From NCBI GenBank assembly GCA_013695395.1, contig JACDAP010000017.1:1-21900 (forward strand): DNA of 21,900 nucleotides. The letters run 5' to 3'. The stretch comes from Solirubrobacterales bacterium. Its GTDB lineage: Bacteria > Actinomycetota > Thermoleophilia > Solirubrobacterales > Solirubrobacteraceae. The notes beneath the pieces are model-generated. The model made no database searches. It was not told where the DNA came from and saw nothing but the letters and a program-made list of their open reading frames with translations. Positions 8,358 to 17,064 of the stretch are shown piece by piece. Position 1 is the stretch's first letter, and every line of letters begins with the position of its first letter. A program made the position numbers and the translations under genes.

Positions 8358-10283
8358 TCACGAAGATACTCTCGAGCGTAAGGATTCATAGACCACAGAA
8401 TTGCTGATAATAAATGGTGTTGCAGGTGCGGCCCTGCTTTGAATCCACAGCCGATACCATTGCTCCATGACCAACCATGCCCACAATGTAGCCGTGTATC
8501 TCGTGTCACCAGCACAATGAATATGATGAATTCTCGCGATGAAAGCGTACTCCAATCCTGGTATCAGGCGATCTGATAAATAGTCCAAAATGACTTCCCG
8601 AAATTCTTGTGTCAGCCAGGTTGCCAATGGCAGATCGAACCCTCGCTTAGAGCGATACACTAATTCTGAAGGGATATAGCGTGACAACATACGTTTCAAC
8701 ACCAATTTCCCACTACGACGCGGCAGATTGATACAACTCGAATCAGGCAGCGTATTAGCCCATTCCACGACCTGACGATCCAGAAACGGGACACGCGTCT
8801 CGAGGGAGCAAGCCATCGTCGCTCTATCTGTTCTGGCTAAAAGATCATCCGGCAATCGAACTTTCTGATCAAATAGCAGTGCCGTACGTAAAGGACTAAG
8901 GCCTATTCTGTCTTGTTGAAAATTTGTTACTTCAGGAAAGGAGAAATCCGGATCACGACACAAATCGGGAGTGAACAATTCATTGCGTATCCAAGCATCC
9001 GTCAAGTGCCCGGTCCCTAGAAAACGCAAATTCCCCAATGTCTTTAAATAGTCCCCGTTCCGCCCCTTAAAACGCTTTGCCACTGCGGCTCCCACAATAG
9101 GCGCCAGTGGAACTTTGGCGAGCAAACAGAACGCCAGATATCGCAGGTACGAGCTATATCCACCGAAAAGCTCATCGGCTCCCTCACCTGCCAGCATCAC
9201 TTTCATTCCATGTTCGCGGGCGTATTCAGCCAGCACCATTAGCGCTAAGGCGGAAGGATCGGAAACAGGATCGTCATTCATATAGGCCCACTTTTCGAAG
9301 TGAGAAAAAAAATCTTTCCTCGTGACCTTGTGCACGTGTAAGGTTATTCCAAGATGCCTGGCGACTCTTGTCGCATAGGGTGTTTCGTCCAGGGGGCTGT
9401 CTGTTCCCACGGTAAAAGCGTCTATAGGAACGTGATGTTTTGACAAAAGTGCTGCAATCAAGCTCGAATCAACCCCACCCGACAGAAAGAGCCCCACGGG
9501 AACATCAGAGACGAGATGGGACAAGACAGACGCTTCCAGTTTTTGCTCAACTTGCTCTTCTGAGCTCTCTATAGATTGTGTCAAGGCTTCTGTGAGTTGA
9601 CCTGACCAATACTGAACAGGAGCCTCTACCCCGCGAGTCATTTGATACCTCAAGAAGCATCCGGCCGTCAGCTTGGAAATTCCCTTCAGCATGCTGTGGG
9701 GATTCCGAGGAGCACGAAAGCTGAAGTAACTCGTCAACTGATCGACATCGAAATCGGGCTGCACTAAGCCAGTCGCTAATATCGACTTGGGTTCGCTGCC
9801 AAAGATCAATCCGCCTCCTTTTATGACTGCATAGAATAACGGTTTTATCCCGGTTCGATCTCTTGCCAGGAACAGTGACCGATTCGTATGGTCCCATATA
9901 GCGATCGCAAACATTCCTTCCAGTTTTTCAAAAACGTCACATCCCCATTCTCTATAGCCATTCAGAATAACCTCGGTATCTGAATGTTTCGTCCGAAAAC
10001 TGTGCCCCTTTTTAGCAAGTTCCTGCCATAAATCTCTAAAATTATATATTTCGCCGTTGAAGAGAACCTGGACAGTGCCGTCAACAGAAGCCATGGGCTG
10101 GTGGCCCATCTCAATATCCAGGATGGACAACCGATTGTGACCCAATGCGACAGGCCCTTGAATCCATTCTCCCCAATCATCGGGTCCTCGATGAAATTGC
10201 CACAGGCCCATCCGACGAAGCTGCTGGCGCAGTTCGGCAACGGAGGTGCACTCGGGATTGATAATCCCAGCAATCCCGCACAT
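8358..10283 (-). CDS. asnB: Asparagine synthase (glutamine-hydrolysing)-type amidotransferase
   Basis: The product is 641 residues. The frame is open to 10325, but the start is MCGIAGI at 10283 because the class-II glutaminase needs Cys as residue 2 after Met removal. GGAGG lies ten bases upstream. The glutaminase domain shows HRGPDD (about 31-36), NGEIYN (76-81) and DTEVIL (102-107). The synthetase domain has the PP-loop FLSGGVDSS (about 266-274) and the usual C-terminal helices. The enzyme releases ammonia from glutamine and amidates an acyl-adenylate. In polysaccharide clusters such homologues are thought to amidate sugar carboxylates or similar groups rather than make asparagine. Only about 48 bases separate the start from an IS3 remnant, so its native promoter may have been lost. 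Confidence 0.92.
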   Translation of the reverse strand: MCGIAGIINPECTSVAELRQQLRRMGLWQFHRGPDDWGEWIQGPVALGHNRLSILDIEMGHQPMASVDGTVQVLFNGEIYNFRDLWQELAKKGHSFRTKHSDTEVILNGYREWGCDVFEKLEGMFAIAIWDHTNRSLFLARDRTGIKPLFYAVIKGGGLIFGSEPKSILATGLVQPDFDVDQLTSYFSFRAPRNPHSMLKGISKLTAGCFLRYQMTRGVEAPVQYWSGQLTEALTQSIESSEEQVEQKLEASVLSHLVSDVPVGLFLSGGVDSSLIAALLSKHHVPIDAFTVGTDSPLDETPYATRVARHLGITLHVHKVTRKDFFSHFEKWAYMNDDPVSDPSALALMVLAEYAREHGMKVMLAGEGADELFGGYSSYLRYLAFCLLAKVPLAPIVGAAVAKRFKGRNGDYLKTLGNLRFLGTGHLTDAWIRNELFTPDLCRDPDFSFPEVTNFQQDRIGLSPLRTALLFDQKVRLPDDLLARTDRATMACSLETRVPFLDRQVVEWANTLPDSSCINLPRRSGKLVLKRMLSRYIPSELVYRSKRGFDLPLATWLTQEFREVILDYLSDRLIPGLEYAFIARIHHIHCAGDTRYTATLWAWLVMEQWYRLWIQSRAAPATPFIISNSVVYESLRSRVSS

Positions 10284-10330
10284 CAGTTCCGTTCCTCCCA
10301 TCGGAAACGATACGAATGGGCACAAACCTT

Positions 10331-10756
10331 TAACCGCATCAGATGAAAATTCTCCTGGCTTTCCCCGGCAGGCGTGTAATAGTAGGCTGAACGCGACAAC
10401 CCCACCCAGTCACATTGTTGTTGGATACTGACCATCAGATCGTGCTCGTCAATCAGTTGGCGATTCTGCTCAGTGAAGTGGGCCCAGTTATTTTTCAGCC
10501 ACTCCCATTCCACATAGAGGCGGCCGATTTTTTCATACGCCTGTCGAAATTCTTCGTCAGTGCCCCCGTCGCACTCGGGGCCTTGCTTAAAAAACCCGGC
10601 CACTTGGCTCGTCAGCTGTTGCTTCCACATCGTGATTCGGGTCGGATGGATCTGGAAGGCTTTAGCCATCTGCCGCAAGGTTCGCACGCTCTTCACGGCT
10701 ACCAGGGCCCACCTTCTTTCACATTCCGCACTATGCCGTTTCCGCTTTTTGGGCAT
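10331..10756 (-). pseudogene. IS3-family transposase remnant (OrfA joined to start of OrfB)
   Basis: From ATG 10756 the protein begins MPKKRKRHSAECERRWALVA and continues with an HTH (RTLRQMAKAFQIHPTRITMW) and a leucine-zipper region (YEKIGRLYVEWEWLKNNW), the order of IS3 OrfA. Without the usual -1 shift it runs into the first part of OrfB (SIQQQCDWVGLSRSAYYY, then HLMRL). Homology ends near 10331, before the whole DDE catalytic core. Upstream, TGGACCCCAATAATCGGAC (minus strand, about 10833-10815) resembles an IS3-family terminus. A GTG at 10900 overlaps the glycosyltransferase stop (GTGA) and opens about 20 codons before the IS end, perhaps the stub of an interrupted gene. Confidence 0.75.
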
Positions 10757-10814
10757 CTCGCAGACCCCTCTCCACATGGTAGAACAAACAGTCGTTCCAC
10801 CATCTTCACTGACG

Positions 10815-10833
10815 GTCCGATTATTGGGGTCCA
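10815..10833 (-). repeat. Putative IS3 left terminal end
   Basis: The minus-strand sequence starting TGGACCCC and containing CGGAC looks like the TGNNNTGACCCC...CGGAC ends of IS3 relatives. It lies about 60 bases before OrfA. The matching right end is gone. The boundary is an estimate. Confidence 0.35.
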
Positions 10834-10896
10834 CGATAATTATGCGTGAATCGGTTGTCCGCAAAAGTCTTTGCCTACTTTCCATTGGCGTGCCTT

Positions 10897-12108
10897 TCAC
10901 GATGTCACCGTCTCCAGGAGCGCTTGTTCTAGCCGATTAGCGAAGATATGGGACGTGTAATGTTGCTCGAATCGTGCTTGGCTACACTTCCCCATCGACG
11001 CGCGCAGCGTTGGGTTACGTATCAAGGTTAAGACCTTGTCGCAGACGGCTTGCAGATCGTTTTGAGGGACAATAAAACCGGTCACGCCTTGTTCAACTGT
11101 TTCAGCCATGCACCCGATGTCGGAGGCAACGACTGGAAGCCCTTCACGCATCGCTTCGAGTATGACAAGGGGTTGGCCCTCTAGAGGGTAGATGCTGGGG
11201 AAGACAAATACATCGCCGGAACGAAGAAATTCACTTTTTTCGGGCCCCGTCATGGGTCCGACAAAAGACACATGGTTTTGAATTCCCAGCTTGCATATCA
11301 GTTCCTCAGCTTCTGCTTTAGTTGTGCGCCCCCACCATTGCCCCGCAATGACGCATTCGGTATCAGAATGTTCTCTGACGATCAGACTCATCGCCTCCAG
11401 TAGGAGGAATAGCCCTTTCCCGCGACACAGTGTGGACAAATACACCACTCGAAAGCGGGTGCGGTCCCGTGCAGCGGATGGTGAGTAATCCGGATCAGCC
11501 GGAGACGATTCCTCGATTCCATTTGGCACGACTGAGATACATTCCGGTCGTGCCCACGGGGTGAAGATTGGACGATGAACTTCCCCCAGGACAATGAACC
11601 TCGAGACTCGTCGCAATACAAAGTTCATCAGTCCCCGCCACAGAGTCCCGCCTTGGAGGAATAAATTGGAGAAGGCCGCACCACCATGAAGATGAACAAC
11701 CACACGACAATTAGCTAAAAATGCCGGGATCATGAAGAAGGCATCACGAATAAACCCTACTCGTGTTTGGCAGATAGGAATATAAAACAGGCCGGGACGG
11801 TGTCGTACAAGTAGACAGATGTTTTTGAAGAATTGCTGAACAAACAACACCACATCATAGATATCCGGATTCTCGACGTGACTAATATCCCGCCGGTCCG
11901 CTGTATCCAGAAGTATCACGTTGAACCGTTTCATGATATCCGACCGATACACGGTTTGCATGGCTACACTCACTCCATGATAGGGAGGCGGTGTCGGACC
12001 AAGGATCAGCAATGTCGGGTGTTCTGGAGCGGTGCAGGTCTGGAGCTTGCCTGAATTGCCCGATCCGGACCTCACGGATTGCAACATCTTAGAAGTTGGT
12101 GATGCCAT
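10897..12108 (-). CDS. GT4-family glycosyltransferase
   Basis: This 403-residue GT-B protein has an N-terminal Rossmann start at PTLLILGPTPPPYHGVSVAM (residues about 31-50). The second domain begins at RVVYLSTLCRGKGLFLLLEA (220-239). The donor-binding E-x7-E motif EGQPLVILE is at about 310-318, followed by GLPVVASDIGCMAE. Such enzymes are retaining, cytoplasmic or membrane-associated, and add one sugar of the repeat unit from a nucleotide sugar. ATG 12108 is preferred; GGAG is close upstream. Met8 (12087) is possible. The first 20 bases overlap the end of the AsnB-like C-terminal fragment, the spacing expected of an old operon pair. Sugar specificity cannot be read. Confidence 0.88.
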   Translation of the reverse strand: MASPTSKMLQSVRSGSGNSGKLQTCTAPEHPTLLILGPTPPPYHGVSVAMQTVYRSDIMKRFNVILLDTADRRDISHVENPDIYDVVLFVQQFFKNICLLVRHRPGLFYIPICQTRVGFIRDAFFMIPAFLANCRVVVHLHGGAAFSNLFLQGGTLWRGLMNFVLRRVSRFIVLGEVHRPIFTPWARPECISVVPNGIEESSPADPDYSPSAARDRTRFRVVYLSTLCRGKGLFLLLEAMSLIVREHSDTECVIAGQWWGRTTKAEAEELICKLGIQNHVSFVGPMTGPEKSEFLRSGDVFVFPSIYPLEGQPLVILEAMREGLPVVASDIGCMAETVEQGVTGFIVPQNDLQAVCDKVLTLIRNPTLRASMGKCSQARFEQHYTSHIFANRLEQALLETVTS

Positions 12109-12361
12109 AGCTCCGACTCCACAATTCGAGATTCAGGCCACGCCAAAAACGGAAAATGGAATACTCGTCGCATCGGTCGAAGCGTGCCGCGACCGTCCTT
12201 GGAATCCAAAACGACTTCGAACGGAACACAGAGGAATGCCGAATCTCACGAACAAAGGACCGCAAGTCCGGATCCTTGCGCCACGAAGCAAAGGGCGTCA
12301 TTATCCCAGGGGTTGCCCCGTCTCGGCCTGATGGAAACAATATGCCATTAATTCTGCGCAT
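12089..12361 (-). pseudogene. C-terminal fragment of a second asparagine-synthase-like protein
   Basis: A 90-codon frame follows the methyltransferase. Its tail shows the pattern of AsnB-family C-termini: W..DPDLRSFVREI, then SSVFRSKSFW, P.TV..FD and FWRGLNLELWSRSYG, corresponding to the terminal helices ending in L(W/F)xLLxLExWxRxF. No glutaminase or PP-loop domain precedes it, so about 85 percent of a normal gene is missing. The stop overlaps the start of the GT4 gene by 20 bases, suggesting this end is original and the front was replaced when the methyltransferase side was joined. A small complete gene is possible but less likely. Confidence 0.6.
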
Positions 12362-12371
12362 TCAGGTGGTC

Positions 12372-13286
12372 CTAATTATCATTGTTGGGGCCATGCGTTC
12401 GTTGGGTCCGATGACCTTCCGTGATCGCTTCATGGGCCTCGCCAGGGCGGGTCTGGGCACTTGCTGCGTCCGTACCTGGCTTCTCCAGCACATACGAAAC
12501 CAAGGTGGGAGTGAATTTATGAAATATTGTCGTCGGATGATAACGATAGTTCCAGGCAAAACATCTTGACGCAAATTTGTCGAACATCACCGCCGCATAG
12601 GAATTATAGTGATGCCCCTTTAGGAGAAACTGTAGGCGTGGAGTTAAGGGAAACCCGCCTAGGGTTTCCTGTAAAATACGTACCCCTGTGTCAGACATGG
12701 TAGAGCGAAAGATGTCGAGAGGAATACCCCGTTCGAATTTGGTCAATCCGACGCGAGGTTTTCTCCAATCGCCCATCGAAATGATCGGTTCCCGGATGAG
12801 CATTTTCCCGCCAGGTCTCAAAACCCGAACCATTTCCCTTACAACCGTCGAGACGTTCGGAACATGGTGTAGACACCCAAAAGACGTGATCAGGTCAAAA
12901 GCACTGTCATGAAACGGCATGATCCCACTCGGCTGAGGCTTGACATAGCGCAAAGGAACCCCCTCAAGGATCCGGTTCCTATAGGTGCTCGATGGTTCTA
13001 AAATCGTAATGCGATCCACTTGTCTGAGAATCGGTTGGAGCTCGTCTCCGGTCGCTCCACCTACGCTCAACACATCCGGATACTTCCACTTACCTAAATA
13101 CCGAAAGGAATGGATCGCATTTAGCGCGTTGTACTCATACCCTTCACGCTCGCGCTTACTCCTCCCGAGAGTTGCATGACCTTCCTCCTCCTCGCGAAAC
13201 CACTTTGCGATCTCGTCTGGGGTGAAATCGTCACCGTAGAGTTTCCGGCCGAGGAAATATTCGCATGAGGGGTCATGGGTCCTCAT
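12372..13286 (-). CDS. Class I SAM-dependent methyltransferase
   Basis: The protein is 304 residues. The fold is recognisable from DVLSVGGATGDEL (motif I, residues about 71-83), ITILEPS (motif II acidic residue), FDLITSFGCLHHVPN (about 130-144) and VLRPGGKMLIREP (about 155-167), as in Methyltransf_11 proteins. It likely methylates a glycan or lipid-linked intermediate. Two adjacent ATGs (13289, 13286) follow GGAGGGCG, and the second has the better spacing. The last 30-odd residues after YVLEKPG are rich in Ala, Thr, Arg and His and look unlike a folded domain. They may have been added at the junction with the AsnB stub. The gene is 198 bases downstream of the flippase. Confidence 0.85.
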   Translation of the reverse strand: MRTHDPSCEYFLGRKLYGDDFTPDEIAKWFREEEEGHATLGRSKREREGYEYNALNAIHSFRYLGKWKYPDVLSVGGATGDELQPILRQVDRITILEPSSTYRNRILEGVPLRYVKPQPSGIMPFHDSAFDLITSFGCLHHVPNVSTVVREMVRVLRPGGKMLIREPIISMGDWRKPRVGLTKFERGIPLDIFRSTMSDTGVRILQETLGGFPLTPRLQFLLKGHHYNSYAAVMFDKFASRCFAWNYRYHPTTIFHKFTPTLVSYVLEKPGTDAASAQTRPGEAHEAITEGHRTQRTHGPNNDN

Positions 13287-13348
13287 CATCGCCCTCCATT
13301 TGGTAGTTCGTCATGCATCGACGCGCGGCTACGCAAGTTTGTCGTCAA

Positions 13349-13377
13349 CCCGACGTACATGCGGCGCGTATGTCGGG
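13349..13377. repeat. Inverted repeat in the flippase-methyltransferase gap
   Basis: CCCGACGTAC and GTATGTCGGG form a ten-base stem (one G-U pair in plus-strand RNA, one mismatch in minus-strand RNA) with a nine-base loop. No T-run follows on either strand. It could be an attenuator, protein site or IS scar. The rest of the 198-base gap shows nothing I recognise. Confidence 0.35.
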
Positions 13378-13484
13378 CCCCCGGCACCATCACCTGATCT
13401 GCCCGATTATGTCGAACGCGCGAGGGATGATTTGTCTCGTAGACATACGTGTTCAATCTCTACAATCATGAATCGTTTCGGAAG

Positions 13485-15023
13485 CTAGACACTCTTCTCT
13501 CGCCATCCCAGCAGAATGCTCCGGTCATTCTTTTCCAGTCCCAAGGACACGATCAACATGAGATACGTCATCAGTGAAACGCTCATGAGAGCAATGGGAT
13601 TATCTACGTGTGCCCACCGGTTTATGGCCACCATCGCCACTGCAGCGCCGAATATGGAAAAGAGAGGCTTCCAGACAGCTCGGTCATATGGCTGCATTTT
13701 CAGGATGACGAGGCATTGAATAAACCGTACCACGCTTAACAAGATGGAACCGGACGCAACAGCAATCGCCGCGCCAATCATTCCGTGTTCAGGTATCAGT
13801 AGTGCGCCGAGGACAATTCGAAAGAGCGATGCGGACACGGTAGTCCACATCACTAGCTTCGAATGTCCTGCAAACAACAAGAGACTATGGATTGTTCCGG
13901 TTGCGGAGTTCACGATTTGACCGGTCGCAAGCACGATAAGACACAGCGCGCCTTCGGTGAACTGCGACCCGAACAGTGAGAGTATAGCCTCTGGGAAGAT
14001 AATCATAATAAGGAAGATCGGCAAGGCTCCGGTCAATGCCCAGCGCATGACCGTCACATACAAGCGCTGCAACCCGCTCGTATCATTCCTGGCTATGGCT
14101 TCCGAAAACATGGGGAGGGCGACAGATTCTAACGATCCCAGAATGAGCGCGAGGATGGCGGAGGTCTGAAAAGCTGCGCTGTATATGCCGACCTCGCTTG
14201 TCGCTGCCCAATAACCCAACAACAGAATGTCAACCCGCGCTGCAAGGCTGGCGAACCCCATCCCTCCAAGGAGAGGGAGAGAAAAGACCATGATCTCGCG
14301 ATTTGAGACGGGACTGTCACGAGTATGAGGGCTTGCGGGTAGCAAAATTCGCAGTGCGAGAAATGCCAGTAGTACGCTCAAAGCCAGCGCAAGAATAAAG
14401 GCGCCGAAGGCACGTTGTGCAGACAATCCGCCGATGAACAAGAGCACAGTGAAGACCATTTTTGCCAAGGGTTCACTGACATATTTAATCCCTATGCGCT
14501 GGCTGACTTTTTGAAGAGCTTGAAGCGTCGAAACGAGAACCGATGAGGTCGTCCAGATCGGAATTCCCACAGCGGCCAGAATCAGAAGCGCGCTTAACTC
14601 TGGCTTCTGGAAGAACTGTTCTGCGATCGGTGATGACCCAAGAAACAGCATGGAGCCAAACAGGGTTCCTAGAACGATGCTGTGGCACAATACATTTCGG
14701 ACCGTGGCCCTTGCTCCAGCCGGATCTGTCCGAGCGGAATGCGCCGTCACGAATTTGAGGACGGCGCTGTCAAGCCCTCCGAGAGCAAGGAGGGAGAGCA
14801 CGTTAAAGACCGCGAGTGCCAGCGAGAATAAGCCGAACTCCCCTGTGCCAAGCATCCGCGCGAGAAGGATTGCGTAGATATAGTTTAACCCTAACCCGAA
14901 GAAGGTCGCGGCAGAGACCATCAATGTTCCCCTGGCCACTAGAGCCATCTGGCGGTCGTGCTGCGCGTGGGAATCGCAGGCGTTTGCAACGGAACTGTTT
15001 GTCGGCAAGGTCTGAGGCATCAT
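13485..15023 (-). CDS. Wzx-like polysaccharide flippase (MATE/MOP superfamily)
   Basis: This 512-residue, very hydrophobic protein has about 12-14 membrane segments. The N-terminal ARGTLMVSAATFFGLGLNYI followed by LLARMLGTGEFGLFSLALA is typical of RfbX/Wzx flippases (polysaccharide synthesis proteins), with a second six-helix half starting near EIMVFSLPLLGGMGFA. It would export lipid-linked repeat units across the inner membrane. The listed frame opens at GTG 15065, overlapping the Wzy gene by 37 bases. I prefer ATG 15023, six bases past the Wzy stop, which fits tight operon coupling, although its ribosome site is weak. Confidence 0.9.
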   Translation of the reverse strand: MMPQTLPTNSSVANACDSHAQHDRQMALVARGTLMVSAATFFGLGLNYIYAILLARMLGTGEFGLFSLALAVFNVLSLLALGGLDSAVLKFVTAHSARTDPAGARATVRNVLCHSIVLGTLFGSMLFLGSSPIAEQFFQKPELSALLILAAVGIPIWTTSSVLVSTLQALQKVSQRIGIKYVSEPLAKMVFTVLLFIGGLSAQRAFGAFILALALSVLLAFLALRILLPASPHTRDSPVSNREIMVFSLPLLGGMGFASLAARVDILLLGYWAATSEVGIYSAAFQTSAILALILGSLESVALPMFSEAIARNDTSGLQRLYVTVMRWALTGALPIFLIMIIFPEAILSLFGSQFTEGALCLIVLATGQIVNSATGTIHSLLLFAGHSKLVMWTTVSASLFRIVLGALLIPEHGMIGAAIAVASGSILLSVVRFIQCLVILKMQPYDRAVWKPLFSIFGAAVAMVAINRWAHVDNPIALMSVSLMTYLMLIVSLGLEKNDRSILLGWREKSV

Positions 15024-15028
15024 TCTCG

Positions 15029-16348
15029 TCAGGATTTCCGATCGGCCATTGGGGAGGGCAACCACACCAGCGGCTTGGACCTAGAGACAAGTGAATCGAA
15101 GCCTGTTTCCCGTGACACAGTCTCAACAGCCTGCGGTTCGCTCGCATGATGCGGCAATGAAAAAGCTATGGTCGCAAGATACCAATAGAAGACAGAATGG
15201 AACGTTGAGGCAGCAAACACGGAGGACTCTCCGACGTTACTGATTGTAAAGTAGAGAATGGAGTACATCGTGAATCCATACCGGCGTTCTTTATCGTGGG
15301 CAAAAAGTTTCCAGAGCACCATGGCCATGATCGAGACATAAAGAATAGCCCCAAGCGCACCGGAATCCAACAATGCCTGTATGAAGCCGTTATGTAGTGA
15401 AAAATTTTTGTTTTTGAAGAGGCTGATATTGACAGGCGTGTCCTCCGCCACCTTCCCGCCATGCAAATCAAGAAAGGCATGGTGCCCGAGCGTATACCCA
15501 TAGCCTAAGAGCGGGCTGTTCCAGAATTTTTCAAGGGCCAGACTCCATACGGTCGTTCTTCCTGAGAAATTCGCCAAGGACTCCTGTCGCATGATCCGCT
15601 CCGAGGTGTCGGACGAAAACTTGATATCCAGTACCATGGTCAGTAACGGAGCGAGCACCAACAAGACGATCCCGGCGAAAAGATACACGCGTTTCTTCCG
15701 CCAATAAAAGACTGCCGCCACGGCGGCTGCGCCTATTGCGGCGGCCCAAAAACTGCGAGAAAGTGTCAGGTAGAGACAGGAAAGTGCGGACAAGATCCCC
15801 AGGACCCGGAGGAGGATGCTCTGTTTGGCAAAAAAACAGAATCCCAGGAGAATCCCGGAAGCGGTGGCCATCATCCCGGGTTTTCCAAAGAGACCCTTAA
15901 AACGGGGAAGGCCGTTCGGGGAAAATTCTGCCTCTTCCAGGTCAATCGCCAGGGTTGGATAGAATCGATACAAAGCAAGGCTTCCAATGCAGACGATAAG
16001 AAGCGCATACGCTGTCCACTGAAAGATCTTGTCATGTGTATGCGGGGCCCCGCGCGTACTTTCAACGAAAGCGATAAAGAAGAGCACGACTCCGGCAAGG
16101 GAGATGACCTGCAACCCGACCCACAACGGCTCATACGACACGAATAGGGTCAACAGGAGAACCACCAGATAAGCGATCAGCAGGAGGTAACGCTTGAACA
16201 TCTCCGCTGTTCCATGCATCAACAACCAGGCGGCACCGGTAAACAGCGCAAGACCCTCAAAGATCCCTCGCAGAATTAAATTGTCGCCAAGCGGAACGGT
16301 ATCCTTCACGAGCAGGGCGAGAAACAAGAGGACTGCTAGGTACCGCAT
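15029..16348 (-). CDS. O-antigen ligase/polymerase (Wzy_C-type membrane protein)
   Basis: This 439-residue protein has about ten to twelve predicted membrane helices. It has the conserved pattern of the O-antigen ligase domain: GLFGKPGMMATASG, LYLTLSRSFWAA, then a large periplasmic loop with FSGRTTVW, PLLGYGYTLGHH and SLHNGFIQALLDSGALG. It polymerises or ligates exported repeat units. The soluble tail after HHASEPQ is variable. Its stop lies directly before the flippase start, so the two are probably co-translated. The gene lies 318 bases downstream of the small ORF at 16667-17011 and may have its own promoter in that gap. Confidence 0.9.
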   Translation of the reverse strand: MRYLAVLLFLALLVKDTVPLGDNLILRGIFEGLALFTGAAWLLMHGTAEMFKRYLLLIAYLVVLLLTLFVSYEPLWVGLQVISLAGVVLFFIAFVESTRGAPHTHDKIFQWTAYALLIVCIGSLALYRFYPTLAIDLEEAEFSPNGLPRFKGLFGKPGMMATASGILLGFCFFAKQSILLRVLGILSALSCLYLTLSRSFWAAAIGAAAVAAVFYWRKKRVYLFAGIVLLVLAPLLTMVLDIKFSSDTSERIMRQESLANFSGRTTVWSLALEKFWNSPLLGYGYTLGHHAFLDLHGGKVAEDTPVNISLFKNKNFSLHNGFIQALLDSGALGAILYVSIMAMVLWKLFAHDKERRYGFTMYSILYFTISNVGESSVFAASTFHSVFYWYLATIAFSLPHHASEPQAVETVSRETGFDSLVSRSKPLVWLPSPMADRKS

Positions 16349-16666
16349 GAGCTTATTTCACCATAAAAACTGTTGATACTTGGGGCACTTTTTTTATAGC
16401 TCATACCACCGGGACTTGGCTTCAGTTGTGAATACTCCGGTTCGCAACGATTCGATCTGTTGGACGCTCAACATGCTGATTCGGGGGGTCTGTCAACACA
16501 GATCCGGCCCCACTTGCGGCATGTTCCAAACACCGTCATCACCCTTGGGTAGCTTTTCAATCCGCGAATTACCGATCGGCCACAACCTCAGTACTCAGTC
16601 TGGTTATCCAGATACAACATTGCAAGATACAACGCGTAAGCGCATCGCTATGATACACCTCAAATC
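16349..16666. other. 318-base non-coding gap upstream of wzy
   Basis: No gene is supported here. On the minus strand a TTGACA (16496-16491) has only a poor -10 (TGTTGA) 17 bases on. A TATAAA (16398-16393) near the wzy start has no recognisable -35. TCTGT-CAAC-ACAGA (16489-16502) forms a weak hairpin. A promoter for the wzy-wzx pair is plausible but not demonstrable. Confidence 0.4.
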
Positions 16667-17011
16667 CTATTTCACCTTCTCAGGATGATCCAGAGGGATA
16701 GGGCTTTTGTAGAACCTCCGTACCCCGTGCGAATACACGAAAACAAAAGTGTGGTTTGGATAGGGAATGTGATAAGCGCTTCCCTGCTTTAGCACCTTTA
16801 AAAGAAGGTTAAACACCTCAAAACACGTCCGTGTGTGAAATACGGCTTCACCCGTCCGATCCAGCCCGTGCCAATGCATCCCCTCTGCGAAACTGCTGCT
16901 CACTAACGGCGGCTCGGCCAATTCCAATTTCCAACTCATGCTAGAAATCGAGATCCAGGCGATCCCGCTCGCGGAGGATAGGGACTTCGGCTGCACACGG
17001 AAAGCGACCAT
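16667..17011 (-). CDS. Hypothetical protein, 114 residues
   Basis: The frame starts at ATG 17011, 54 bases after the glycosidase stop, and ends with TAG at 16667. It reads with balanced composition through stretches such as FHTRTCFEVFNLLLKVLKQG and YHIPYPNHTFVFVYSHGVRR, which alternate hydrophobic and polar residues like a beta-rich domain. There is no signal peptide or known motif. Its ribosome site is weak. It could be a small accessory protein of the glycosidase, or the remaining end of a longer gene. I do not recognise the family. Confidence 0.4.
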   Translation of the reverse strand: MVAFRVQPKSLSSASGIAWISISSMSWKLELAEPPLVSSSFAEGMHWHGLDRTGEAVFHTRTCFEVFNLLLKVLKQGSAYHIPYPNHTFVFVYSHGVRRFYKSPIPLDHPEKVK

Positions 17012-17064
17012 ACTTCTGAAAGAATCCTTTCCGATCTTCTTCTTTTCCGGCCAGGGAGACTGGT

